Assembly (NCBI RefSeq): GCF_000208745.1
Contig: NC_030851.1
Coordinates: 13,092,939 to 13,156,938, forward strand
DNA from: Theobroma cacao
Taxonomy: Eukaryota; Streptophyta; Magnoliopsida; Malvales; Malvaceae
Length of the DNA: 64,000 bases
Reading direction: 5' to 3'
Shown here one piece after another: positions 1-12,500 of the stretch (position 1 is its first letter; each line of letters starts with the position of its first letter). Below the pieces are notes generated by a model. That model made no database searches. It had not been told where the DNA came from and was given only the letters and a program-made list of their open reading frames with translations. A program made the position numbers and the translations under genes.

Positions 1-3000
1 CCTTCGACGAGAGTTTATGCTGTGACAGAGGAAGAGGCACGGGTTCGACCCAGTGCAGTGACAGGTACCATGTTTTTATTTGATAGAGATGCTTATGTCT
101 TAATTGATTCTAGTTCGAACAGATCTTATGTGAGCACGACATTTGCATCCTTTTCTGATAGGAACTTGTTACCTTTAGAGGAAGAAATTGTAGTTCATGC
201 CCCTCTAGGAGAGCAGTTGGTTAGAAACACTTGTTATAGAGATTGTGGAATAAGGGTTGGTGAGGAAAAATTCAGGGTTGATTTAATTCCCTTAGAAATT
301 TGAGATTTTGATTTGATATTGGGTATGGATTGATTGACTACACATCGGGCGAAAGTGGATTGTTTTAGGAAGGAAGTTGTACTTTAAAATTCTAAAGGAG
401 TAGAGGTTGTATTTGTAGGGGAATGTCGAGTATTACCATCTTGTGTAATCTCGACTATCAAAGCTTTAAAACTAGTACAAAAAGGGTATCCAGCTTATCT
501 AGCAAATGTGATTGATACCTCAAATGGGGAACCTAAGTTAGAGGATGTCCCAATAGTAGATGAGTTCTCTGATGTGTTTCTGGATGAATTACCGGGACTA
601 CCTCCTGATCGATAGCTGAAGTTCTCTATTGATTTACTTTCAAGTACCGCACCTATTTTCATTCCCCCGTATCGGATGGCTCTGGCCTAGTTAAAGGAGT
701 TGAAAGTCCAACTACAAGAATTAGTAGATAAAGGTTTTATTCATCCTAGTACTTCTCCCTGGGGTGCACCAGTATTATTTGTAAAGAAGAAGGATGGCAC
801 TCTTCGATTATGTATCGACTACCGTCAACTGAACCGAGTGACCATCAAGAATAAATACCCTTTACCAAGAATTGATGATCTTTTTTATCAACTACAAGGT
901 CTACGGTGTTTTTTAAGATTGATCTGAGGTCTAGGTATCATCAGTTGAAGATCAAGGAGCAGGATGTACCCAAGACTGCTTTCAGGACTCGTTATGGGCA
1001 TTATGAGTTTCTGGTTATGCCTTTTGGTTTGACTAATGCCTTGGCAATTTTTATGGACCTCACGAACAGAGTGTTCCACCCGTACTTGGATAAATTTGTG
1101 ATAGTATTCATAGATGATATCCTGGTGTATTCGAAGGACGATAATGAACATGCTACTCATTTGCGCATTATGCTGCAAACCTTGCGCGAGAGACAACTCT
1201 ATGCCAAGTTCTCCAAATGTGAGTTCTGATTGAAGGAAGTAGTTTTCTTGGGACATATTGTGTCTGGAGCTAGAATTTAGGTCGATCCCAAGAAAATTGA
1301 GGCAATCTTACAGTGGGAGCAACGAAAAATGGTGATAGAGATTCGAAGTTTCCTTGGTTTAGCCGATTACTATAGGAGGTTCGTTCAAGGGTTCTCATTG
1401 ATAGCTGCTCCTCTAACTCGTCTGACTCGTAAAGGAGTCAAATTTGAGTGGGATGACGTCTACAAGAGTCGATTTTGGGAGCTGAAGAACAGGTTGACCT
1501 CCGCTCCCGTTTTGACGCTTCCTATTAATGGGAAAGAATTTGTGGTGTACAATGATGCCTCTAAATTGGGATTAGGGTGTGTGTTAATGCAAGATGAGAA
1601 AGTAGTAGCTTATACTTCTCGGCAGCTAAAAAAGCATGAGACGAATTACCCTACCCATGATTTAGAGTTGGCAGCAGTAATTTTTGCATTGAAAATCTGG
1701 AGGCATTACTTATATGGTGAGCGTTGTCAGATTTTTACTGACCACAAAAGCTTGAAATACTTGCTCACCTAGAAAGAACTCAACCTGAGACAGAGACGCT
1801 GGTTAGAGTTGATTAAGGATTACGACTTAGTGATTGATTATCATCTGGGGAAGGTAAATATTGTAGTAGATGCCTTGAGTCGTAAATCCTCATCTTCATT
1901 AGCATTACTTCAGAATTCTTATTTTTCGATACTACTTGAGATGAAATCTCTAGGGATCCAGTTTAGTAATGGCGATGATGGAACCCTACTTGCTAGCTTT
2001 GTTATGAGACCCTCACTGTTGAACCAAATTAGAGAATTGCAGAAGTCTGATGATGAGTTGAAACGAGAAGTATAAAAGTTGCGAGATGGAGAAACTAGTG
2101 AGTTCAGACTTGGTGATGATGGTATTTTGATGCTTGGGAATCGGGTTTGTGTCCCTAAGGATGATCAGCTGAAACAGGCTATTTTGGAGAAAGCTCATTC
2201 TTCTTTCTATGCTTTACATCCTGGAAGCACCAAAATGTACAAGACTATCAAGGAAAGTTACTAGTGGCCGGGTATGAAACGAGACATAGTAGAGTTTGTA
2301 GCGAAATGTCTCACATGCCAACAAATCAAAGTAGAACATCAGAAACCATCGGGTACTCTTCAGCCTCTACCTATCCCTGAATGGAAGTGGGAGCACGTGA
2401 CTATGAACTTTGTATTGGGTTTACCGCGAACGCAGAGTGGGAAGGATGCTATTTGGGTAATTGTGGATAGATTGACTAAGTCCGTCCATTTCTTGGCTAT
2501 CCATAGCACGTATTCCATTGAGAAACTGGCTAAGCTTTATATAAATGAGATAGTGAGATTACATGGAGTTTCAATTTCTATCGTGTCAAATCGAGACCCC
2601 CAGTTCAGTTCTCAATTTTAGCTGAAATTCTAGGATGTTCTCGAAACTAATTTGAGGTTTAGCATTGCCTTTCATCCATAGATAGATAGTTAGTCTGAAA
2701 GGACCATTTAGACTTTAGAGGATATGTTACGGGCGTGTGTCATTGACTTTACAGGGAGTTGGGATAGACACTTGCCGTTGGTGGAGTTCGCATATAACAA
2801 TAGTTTTCAGTCTAGTATTGGGATGGCACCATACGAGGCTCTATATGAGATAAAGTGTTGAACTCCACTCTGTTGGGATGAAGTGGGTGAGAGGAAATTG
2901 TTTAATGCAGAACTGATTGATCTGACCAATGACAAGATCAAGGTTATCCGAGAGTGATTAAAGACAGCTCAAGACAGGCAGAAAAGTTACTCGGATAAAT

Positions 3001-3540
3001 GGAAAAAGGATTTATAATTTGAAGTTGATGATAGAGTTTTTCTTAAGGTCTCTCCTTGGAAAGGTAATAATTTGAATGCTTTAAGGTATTAAGTCTTATT
3101 TGATTATATTATTGTAATAAATTGTGGTATCTTATTGGATAATGAAAGGTGTGATCTGGTTCACAAAGCGAGAAAAGCTCAATCCGAGATACATTGGACC
3201 CTTTCGTATTATTGAAAGGATTAGGCTAGTGGCATATAGACTAGAGTTACCCCCAGAGTTCGATCGGATTCACAATGTCCTCCACGTCTCAATGTTGAAA
3301 AGTATGTACCTGATCCCTCCCATATCCTCGAGGCACCTCCGATTGAGTTGCAAGAAGATTTAAAGTTCGAGGTACGGCCTGTACGTATTTTAGATCGAAA
3401 GGATCGAGTATTGAGGAATAAGAGCATCCCAATGGTTAAGGTGTTGTTGAAGAATGCTCGAATGAAAGAGATGACGTGGGAAGTTGAGCACTAGATGAGA
3501 AACCAATATCCTTATCCTTTCTCCGAGTTTGGTAAGTAAA
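1..3540 (+). pseudogene. Ty3/gypsy (Del/Tekay-like) pol remnant
   Basis: This is the decayed polyprotein of an LTR retrotransposon; its 5' part lies outside the window. Domains in order are: aspartic protease (about 60-300; the D-S/T-G triad reads DSS), reverse transcriptase (about 660-1330, with FIDDIL intact at about 1110), RNase H (about 1430-1900, with TDHKS), integrase (about 2190-3010, with an H-H-C-C zinc finger ending CLTCQQ at about 2310-2330) and a C-terminal region matching gypsy integrase tails (PRYIGPF at about 3180, then VRPVRILDRKD to the end). The frame is broken by many stops, mostly TAG or TGA where relatives have CAG, TGG or CGA. The first two integrase catalytic Asp positions both read Asn (VTMNFV at about 2398; VSNRD at about 2583). 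It cannot make active enzymes. The order protease-RT-RNase H-integrase is diagnostic of Ty3/gypsy; the lineage call rests on the ~3 kb LTR and on my memory of this group. Confidence 0.93.
3066..3150. repeat. 85-bp insertion in pol with 7-bp direct repeat
   Basis: The conserved integrase C-terminal reading is interrupted after SPWKG. The heptamer gaaaggt occurs at 3059-3065 and again at 3144-3150, and removing one copy plus the 78 bases between them restores continuous similarity to gypsy integrase. This looks like a small insertion with a target duplication, or filler DNA. No terminal inverted repeats are visible. Confidence 0.55.
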
Positions 3541-3564
3541 ATTCTGAGGTCAAAATTTTATTTT

Positions 3565-3579
3565 AAGGGGGGGTAGTAC
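3565..3579 (+). other. Polypurine tract of the gypsy element
   Basis: A run aagggggggg-like followed by tagtac lies directly before the TGTCAAGCC start of the 3' LTR. It is the expected plus-strand primer for reverse transcription. The same arrangement precedes the 3' LTR at 21551. Confidence 0.8.
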
Positions 3580-5744
3580 TGTCAAGCCTAGCTTTATTAT
3601 ATACTTGCCATGTCATTCATTTACTTGATAGCATGTCTGCATACTTGGATGCCTCGAAAAATCGTTAAAAGTCGATATTGTACTTAAGGATACAATTAAG
3701 TTGATTAAAACCTCGAACTAGTTTGAATAAATATTTTAGGATGTATTTGAGAGTTATTGACCCTTAGAATGTTTTAATATGATGATTCGGAGTTTGAAGA
3801 TTAACTTGGAGTCAAATTAGGAATTTTTATAACGGAGGGGCAAAATGGTAATTTTGCCACCCGAGGGAAAAATTGGAATGTTGGACAAAATTTTTGACCA
3901 ATTTTGACTAATTGGAGCATGATTTAAATTTTATAAGTGAAAAATTTTAATTTCGACATTTTTTTTGAACTTAAGGGTAAAACAGTCATTTCACGTGTCC
4001 ATGAGGATGTAATTGGAATTTTAGAATTTTACACCACCATAACACTTGTCAAGCCCATGAATTTCACCTATTATCATTTTATACTTTGGATAATTAAGAT
4101 ATTACATGTGGTGGTGAGCAAATGCTTAATTGTTAAGTTATTAACCATGAACCAATTATATGGTGACACGTGGTAAATTTTAATCCTTTTATAATTCCCT
4201 TTAAAAACCTGCACACACTTCTCCCAAATCACTCTCTCTTGGCCCGCCAAAGCAAAGAACAAAGAGCAAAGAATAAGAACAAACCCTAGAAAAGAAAATA
4301 CAAGAGAAATTTGTTGAATTTCAAGGAACCAAACAATCAAAGGTAAGATTTTTCAATTTTAGCTTAAGATCTACCTTTCCCATGCTCTCTTTTTCATTTT
4401 TCCATAGTTGAAACTCAAGATTTCATGAAGGATAGATTGCTGGCCAAACCTAGGGGGAGAGGTTTTGATCACGGGTTTTGTTAGATTTCATGCTACATAT
4501 GCATTTTTAGTTGTTTTGTGATACTCAGTGTGAAAAACAAGCATGAAAACCACATATTCTTCATCAAACTCTCCTTGGCCAAATTTACTAAAGGACATAT
4601 TGATGATGAATCTTGTTATATCTCATGTTATTTAGCTCATATTTGATATATTGTGGTGCTGGATATTGGAAACGGTTATGGAAACGTATGGTTCCTTTAG
4701 TAAACGATTTGAACAACAATGAGAAAATCAAGTTCATTGAGGTACTTAGGTGTATTTGGAATTATGGAAGTGAAATGAACGTATTTGAAGTTGAATCGGA
4801 TGTTTTGGTTAATTCAACAGTATATAGTTTGAGTTAGGTCGAATACAAATTCAGTCCGATCATAATTGAACCCGTGTAGAACACCATCTTTAAGTGATTA
4901 TTCGGACAATTCTCATTCAATTTCATGCATTCATATAGAGCCTGAAATAGTTTTATAATAGTTTGGCACAAATATATTTAATTACGTGTCGTGTATTATG
5001 TATAGATGGTGAGCCTTCTGATAAGGTTAAAGATATTGTACTCGAGGATCAAGAATATGAGTACTCCAAACTCTCGCTATTGTGAGTAACAAACTTTCAT
5101 CTTAACTATCTAAAGTTGTTTCTACTCGTTTTTATGTTTTAAAGAATAAGGAGTTTAAATGGTAAATTATTATGTTTTAAAATTGAAGTGTTGGTTAAAT
5201 GAAATGAGTTACATAACTTATTTTGAAATTGAATATTGGTTTTGAAAATTGAGTAAGTGGAGACTATATACTCGTGTTTGATATATGGTTTGAATTAATG
5301 GCATATGACAATGTGATGGCATGAATGGTTGGATTTTGTTTTTTTGTGTGGAATATATATATACTGTTTTGTTTTGCCGTGACACAGGCTGGATAATATT
5401 ATATTAGCCATGTCATGCTGTCGAAATGTTTATTGATTGGTGGGTTATTTGATTAGCTTCTTGTAGTGGGCGGGTTTCTGTGGACCAACCTATTTGAGGG
5501 GCACGGCAAATCCCGTTATATTTTACCTTAGTATGAAAGGCGCAGAGGGTATCTCCTAAGGTATATTTAGAGTTCACTTCACGCCGAACCACCACGTGAG
5601 GGTGAAACTCAGCCAACGCCAAGGAACGGATACGTTTTTAACTGTAAAAACATGTTTTATGTGTATATATCATTTTAACAGCCTTGACGAACTTGGTTAG
5701 ATGCCCAGGCCAAGGTGTCACCGAGTACGAGTTTTAGCATGAAT
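3580..5744 (+). repeat. 3' LTR of gypsy element, first part
   Basis: The LTR starts TGTCAAGCC right after the polypurine tract and matches the LTRs at 14484 and 21551 along its length, including the blocks near 4985 (tggtgagcc) and 5450 (tgggcggg...ggaccaacct). It stops at 5744, where an oppositely oriented LTR begins, and resumes at 8521. Net length without the insertion is about 3.0 kb. Its transcription start is probably near 4190-4230, where a TATA-like tttaaaaacc occurs. Confidence 0.88.
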
Positions 5745-8520
5745 TGTCACGACCCGGAACTCCCATCGAGCCCGTGACAACCGCCGCGACGTCCCGATAG
5801 GCACTCATTACCCCGAATGCCGATCGAAACCCCGCAAGGCTTAGCATCAGCTTCCGCATCTCCCCGGTGAGCGACAGTTATTAAATCTTGCATTTCAAGA
5901 AATCATAAGTCGTTTCCAAATCAAAACAATAAAATATTATTTTCTGGCTCACAAGGGCATTTTCGTCATTTTTCTTCGATAATACCGAAACTCGCCAAAA
6001 ACATGGTGTAAAAGCTAAATATGTTCATACATATTTTAAATCAGATAACTAAAGTATAAAATTACTTTTACAATGACACGTGGGCCCCCAACTAACCAAT
6101 AAGATGCGAGTCTGTGAACCTATAATTTTGACAATGCAAGGCTAACTGAAGTCCTTGATGCAATCGGCTATCTACCGGCTATCCCGAACCTGAAATGTGG
6201 GGAATTGAGGGTGGTGAGATTATAAAATCCCAGTGAGTAAACAGACACCATCTAAACTATCTAAAGGCGAGTAAATGGAGACAATTAAAAAATAATTAAC
6301 TTCAGCAAATTTTTCACATCACGAATATTCATTTCAACCAAATAATCAATATGGCTCATGAATTACTCAAAACTTGGCTCATGCCAAATCCTGTACTCGG
6401 TGACACCTGGACCAGGGGTATCCAACCGAGTCCGCCAAGGCTGTTAAAAATTCATATTTCGCATAAATCATATTTTTATTTTGAAACATAGCCGTTCCTT
6501 GGCGTTGGCTGAGTCTCACTCTCACGCGGTGGTCCACGTGAAGTGCACTCAAAAAGCCCACCTCAGGAGATACCCTACGCGCCTCTACGACCGAGGTGAG
6601 AATATAAAGGAGTTTACCGTGCCCCTCTAATAGGCTGGCCCACGGAACCCCCCACCACTGCAGTAGCTAATCTTTTATCTACCACCTGATTTATAAAATC
6701 TTTTTCTGCATGACATGGCAATTTATCGCAACCTAGCCTCTCAAGGCTAAATACACAGTACAAATAATTCTAACACCAAAATCAGTTTAGCCATTCATGC
6801 TCATATATTGTCATAAGCCATTCAATTTAAAACCATAAATTTACAACACAAGCAGGCAGTCTCCAATTACTCTATTTTCAAAACCAGTATTCGATTTTTC
6901 AGAAAATTTATAAAATCATTTTATAAAATCACAATTTCTCCTAAAACATAGCAATTTACCATTTAAACCCATTTTTTATAAAATCACACAATTGTATAAA
7001 ACTACTCTAGATAATTAAGACGATAATAAGTTCACTCACAGTATTAGGAGTAGAAATACTCATATTTTCAGTCCGCGGGTACAGTCCTTTACCCGTATCC
7101 AATGGCTCACCACCTAGCCATAATCCATGACACATATTCCAATTAAATTGTGTCTAACAGTCATAAGCTATTTCAGGCTCGATATATATGCATGATATGA
7201 AATGAAAAATGCACGGGTAGCCATCTAGACCCGGTATTGGCCTAAGTCGATTTTTCATCCGATAAATTGGCCAATGCGTCCAATTTCACTCCAACTTGCT
7301 CCATTTCTTTTCCAATCCCTCAATTCACCAAGCACAACTAATTAACACACAATTAGGCAAAATTTATCTTCACTTTTCTTCTTGGAACTTTCGGCCAACA
7401 ATGGTACACTAACTCCGTGATTTTTCCTACTTAATTTTCTCTCCATAATTCATTAATTCCTACACCAAAAACTATTATTTCTTAATCAAATCACCTAGAA
7501 TAACATCCCATTCTTCCTCATTATTCACTTAGAGAATTCGGCTATTGATGGGCACCAAACCTTTGGTGGTTTTCTTCACTTGTTTTCATGCTACACATCA
7601 TTAATCACCTAAAAACACTAACATACCTAAAAATCAAACCAATCCAAGATCATTCTCTCTCCATACCCATTTTGACCACCCATGAATTCACCATGAAAGC
7701 ATGCTTTTCAACCATGGAAATTAAGGGAAAATGCATAGGGAAAATAGTTCATAAACTTAAATCAAGAAATTTTACATTTTTCCACTTGATTTCCTTGAAA
7801 ATCCATACTTTTCTCTTGAATTTCTTTCCACCTAGGGTTTGTTCTTCTTTTTCCTCTCTTTGTTCTTGCTATGGCCGGCCATAATGAAGAGAAAATGGTG
7901 GTGTGGGCTGATTTTTATAGTTAAATAATATAATAATTTAAACTTGCCACATGGCATTCCATGATTGGTTCATTTTTTAAATTCTTATCTTTTAAGCTTT
8001 AAATCTCCACCACACATTATTCAAGGGTCAAAAATGATGATGGGTGAAGACATTGTGCTGGAAAAATGTTCTGGGGGTGCAAAATTACCGTTTTGGCCCC
8101 GGGGTGATAAAATTACCATTTCGCCCCTATACTCTAAATTATACCGAAATTAAAATTTTTCACTTATAAACCTCAAATCATACTCCAATAAGTCAAACGG
8201 GGCCAAAAAAATCTTTTCTCAAAATTCTCATTTTGTCTCCAAGTGGCAAATGACCATTTTGCCCCTAGATAATGAAAATTTTGATTTGACTCCAAATTGA
8301 TCCTCGAACTCCGAATTACCATTTTGAGTCATCCTTGGACCGTGAAACTCTTAATTTCACCTTAAAATTCCTATTTGAACTAGTTTGAGGCTTAATCGAC
8401 TTAATGGTACCATTAGGGGTAATATCGTCTTTTAACGATTTCTTAAACTTCTTAAATATACAAACATTCTATTGAGCATGTAAATGACATCGTAATTATT
8501 TTATAGAATAGGGTTTGGCA
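5745..8520 (-). mobile_element. Solo LTR, same gypsy family, minus orientation
   Basis: It begins TGTCACGACC, the reverse complement of the family's LTR end (GGTCGTGACA), and ends gggtttggca, a two-base variant of the reverse complement of the LTR start (gggcttgaca). Nothing internal (no primer site, gag or pol) is present, so it is a solo LTR of 2776 bp. The flanks tgaat (5740-5744) and cgagc (8521-8525) are both close to tgagc, the sequence of the uninterrupted LTR at this place in the other copies. They look like a diverged 5-bp target duplication. Small ORFs inside it are chance. Confidence 0.85.
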
Positions 8521-9363
8521 CGAGCCAATTTTTAAGAGAGTCATAAGCCTCACTGATTGTTCTTGTTGATTATTTTGATGAAATGTAATTGTTTTATATG
8601 AATTGAAATGAGTTTTGGAATGTTATGAATTATATTATGATTGGATGATTTAACTATCTCCATTTACTCAGCTTTAGATGTTATAGATGAACTTTTTCTT
8701 ACTCATTGGGTTTATAAAAATTCACCCCTTCTTCTCACCCATTTCAAGCTCAGGATAATCTGTAGATAACTGATTTCGTCGAGGATCTACTTTAGGATTT
8801 ACATCTTTAGAAATAGAAGGTCTACCTTCTTGTACATATTTGTCTATTTTGGGAGCCCACATGTCATTGTAGAATATTTTGTATACCTGGCTGTGTGTGC
8901 CACTGTATGTATGAATTTTTTTTGCTTTTACGCTACAAAAATTATTTACGCAGAGTTTTATAAATATTATTTTATAAGAAAATAGAATATTTTATTTAAT
9001 ATTTTTATTTAGTTTGATTAGCCATAATTACATTTCAAATGGATGATTTAGATTACAAAACTTATTTTTAGATAAGAAATGTATATTTTTCGATCGTATA
9101 CTATATTTTTACCAGGTTTCAAAATTTTCAAGTAAAAATGACCAAAATACCCCTATGTGGCAGAAATTATTTTTTTGTTTGTTTTGATTTAAAAATAGTT
9201 TATATTCCCTTAAAACATGATATTTAGTAACTATTGCTCACAGTGGAGATGTAAAACAGATGCGAGAGCCTTGCGAGATTTCGGTTGACATTCTGGGTAA
9301 TAAATGTCTATCGAGACATTGCGGCTGATGTCACGGGCTCGAAGAGAGTACCGGGTCGTGACA
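8521..9363 (+). repeat. 3' LTR of gypsy element, second part
   Basis: The sequence continues the LTR broken at 5744: cgagccaatttttaag matches the family's gagccaagctttttaag. It runs to the LTR terminus GGTCGTGACA ending at 9363. The element's left end is outside the window, so its target duplication cannot be checked; the five bases after the LTR are atatg. Confidence 0.85.
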
Positions 9364-10550
9364 ATATGAATCCATAATAGCCACATATCACAACACAAAG
9401 ATAATCTATCAAGGGCTTGTTCCCAAAGCACCCATTCTTAAGAAAAGTTTGATAAAATCGTTTAATGTCTTGTGCAAACACATTCACATTCCCAAAAATA
9501 CTTTGAAATGCAAGTCACTCACCGGTCTTGTTGATTCTTTTGCTTGACTCTAACCTCAACTAATGCTCCAAATGGACATGTGAGGCCTTGTTGGAACCTA
9601 TACACACACAATATCACAACCAACCCAAATTGGCATTAATACCATTCCAAAACTATTTTCTAAATTGGGTTCTACTAGTCATTCCTAACTAGTTTCCAAC
9701 CACCATTAAATGGCTATTGTTTGCACTACTCTAATCACACTAAAAATAAGTAAACAACTCAACAATAAAACAGCTCATAATCCCAATTACTAGCCATTAC
9801 CAACAACTTAAAACTAGGCTTAGTTCATCACTCACCTTAGGGTTTATTTGTAGTTGAATTCTCTTTCAATAGCTTCCAAACAAATGTGGAAAATCTCTTT
9901 TTCTCTCTCTAAAACCTCCAACTAGTGAGAGAAAGTGCTGAACAAGGACTTTTTGAGGGTTTTAAAGTGAGAGAGTGAAAGAGCACAAGGGTTCTAGTTA
10001 AAAGGGCTCAAGGGTATGAAAATTAGAGCTAAAGAGAGAAAGTTGTGAAAGTTTCATATCAAGCTTCCATGGAAGATGGAAGCAACGTGAGATGGAAGAA
10101 GAAGAAGGAGAAGAAGCTGCTGGAGAATGAAGAAGATGCTGGAGAAAAAAAAATATTTATAGCTCAAGCTTATCCATTCCACTTGAAATTACGAAAATGC
10201 CCTTAGCACATTAACTTGTTCTCCTTCAATCCTTGGTGCAATCTTTTTACTCTTTTGATACTAAAACAAGTCCATAATGGTCTAGACATGCTCGGGTTTA
10301 CGAAACTTAAAAATTTTGACCCGAGGTGAAAAATGACCATTTTGCCCCTGTGGTGAAAATTATTGAAACTTCTAGTTTTCTTTGTGTTTTCATCATTACA
10401 CATTATTTATTCAGTCTTATGCCTATTTAGACCCTAAAATATCATAAAACCTTCTTCTGTGAGCTTTTTAGAAGAAATGACGAAACTACCCCTAGCTCGT
10501 GTTATTGCGTCTATGCGTAATTATGAGCCTATAAGGGTTGAGGTCTCACA
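9364..10550 (-). repeat. Probable LTR fragment of a second family
   Basis: There is no coding content. The right edge reads ggtctcaca, i.e. TGTGAGACC on the minus strand, a plausible LTR start. The body has LTR-like texture: repeated ctctctct, a TATA-like ttatagctc near 10158, and the aaaatgaccattttgcccc motif at about 10328 that also occurs in the gypsy LTRs. No partner copy exists in the window, so the call is tentative. It is the target sequence next to the gypsy element ending at 9363. Confidence 0.4.
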
Positions 10551-10859
10551 AGTACTTACTAATTTTAAGGTACTTGAACCCTAATCTTTTAAGAAATAAA
10601 GTACTAGAATCCTATTAAGTACTAGAATATTTTTTAAAATTACTACCCTAACCTTAATCCTAATACATCACCACCACCCTGTAATTACCCTAACTTGTTT
10701 AAAAACCCGATTATGTAAAAAAATTATTAAAATGTTATTCATGAGTACCCAATTACCCAAACCCGAATCCATACCCATATCTATATACAATAATATTTCT
10801 CCTACATATTCCATATAATTTAGTAATAATTAAATTAATAAAAACACACAAATAATAAA
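10551..10859. other. Non-coding, ACCC-rich flank
   Basis: No gene is visible. From about 10695 the plus strand carries several short acccgat or acccaa words (for example acccaattacccaaacccga at about 10746). Similar words recur at 12246-12360, on the other side of the AT-rich array. Confidence 0.4.
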
Positions 10860-11290
10860 ATTTAAATGTAAATAATCAAAAACAAATATCTCAAACATAA
10901 TTAATAATTTTATAAGTTATAACTTTTGTAATGTTAACACAAAATAAAAAGTAAATATATTTATATTTAAAGTGTATATATACTAAAATACTTTTAGNTG
11001 AACCCAATGTATATAAAGTATATATGTTAAAAGATATTACAAGTTAATTAATAATCGTAGTTTCATTAATTAATTTAATTAACTATATGGGTTTGCCCTT
11101 AATTACATTAAATTAAAACAAATAACTAAGTTTCAAATTATTCTAATCTCACAACTGTCCTTTAGATTTATATATTATAAGTTTATATAAACAAAGGTAT
11201 ATATATTGTAATTAATAAATTTATTAGTTATAATTTTTGTAATGTTAACACAAAATAGAAAGTAAATATGTTTACATTTAATGTACATAC

Positions 11291-11323
<33 letters not shown>

Positions 11324-12020
11324 CACTAAAAGTATTTCAATATATATAATAGCAATTATATTCCTCATAAATGAACCTAATATATATAAAGTATATATAT
11401 TAAAAGACATTACAAGTTAATTAAAAATTATAGTTTCATGAATTAATTTAATTAACTATATGAGTTTGTCCTTAATTACATGAAATTTTAAAAAACTAAC
11501 TAGGTTTCAAAACTATTCTAATCTCACAACTTCTCTTTAGGTTTATATATTATAAGTTTATATAAATAAAGGTATATATATTATAATTAATAATTTTTAT
11601 AAGCTGTAATTTTTGTAATGTTAACACAAAATAGAAAGTAAATATGTTTATATTTAAAGCATATATATACTAAAAATATTTTAGTATATATATAATAGTA
11701 ATTATATTTTTTATAAATTAAGACAATATATAAACTATATATATTAAAAGACATTACAAGTTAATGAATAATCATAGTTTCATGAATTAATTTAATTAAC
11801 TATATGGATTTGTCCTTAATTTCATGAAATTAAAAAAATAGTTAGGTTCCAAAACTATTCCAATCTCAAAAGCTTTCTTTAAGTGTATATATATTATAAG
11901 GTTATACAAACAATGGTATATATATTATAATTAATAATTTTATAAGTTACAATGTTTGTAATATTAACACAAAATAGAAAGTAAATATATTAATATTAAA
12001 GTATATATATAATAGTAATT
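10860..12020. repeat. AT-rich tandem array, ~310-376 bp unit
   Basis: The marker gtaatgttaacacaaaat occurs at 10928, 11239, 11615 and (as gtaatattaac) 11958, spacings of 311, 376 and 343 bp. Between them the blocks attacaagttaatta, taattaactatatg and atctcacaact recur in the same order. This makes at least three tandem copies with length variation. There is an N at 10998 and a (CATA)n(TA)n microsatellite at about 11285-11324. No coding potential. Confidence 0.8.
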
Positions 12021-12500
12021 ATATTCCTCTATAATATGATATGATATTCATATTATTTAAACACAATTAATAATCTAATAATTTTTTAATTTAAATATAT
12101 TAATGTCATCACATTAATAATTAGAGTAACCATAATTTTCATATATTTGTTAGTTTTTCACAAAAAGAATAGCTTGTAAAGTTGGTAAAAATTGTATATT
12201 TTTAATTTAATTATTGAAATAAAAATAAAATATTTATAAATAGTAATCGGGTTCAAGTAACGAGTACCTAGGGGGTGGTACCCAAACCCGATACGGTTAG
12301 TAAAATCACTATCCAGACCCATTCTAAACCCAGTTATACAGTACCCTAACCCTATATAACTGAGTCAGATATCCGCGAATACTTTGTAATAGAGTACCCA
12401 TTGCCATCCTTATACTAAAACACATCAACTTCTTAATAAAGTTATATTAAAACATATTAAGTTCCTAATAGAGATACACTAAAACATATCAATAAACAAT
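12021..12500. other. Non-coding spacer with ACCCGA-like words
   Basis: AT-rich at first. From 12246 to about 12412 there are inverted and direct copies of acccga or tacccaaaccc words ending in aagggatgg-like sequence on the minus strand (gatggcaatgggtac, about 12394-12408). Together with the similar words at 10695-10790 these could be the subterminal regions of a non-autonomous DNA transposon enclosing the tandem array. I could not define terminal inverted repeats. Confidence 0.35.

Noticed and set aside
5413..5622. 69-codon ORF AEFHPHVVVRREVNS
   Set aside because: This segment is a conserved LTR block that recurs, in either orientation, at about 6480-6620, 16570-16640, 47780-47880 and 49370-49460; similarity among copies reflects the repeat, not protein selection.
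7588..7884. 98-codon ORF on the plus strand
   Set aside because: It lies inside a solo LTR and is antisense to its leader; no domain.
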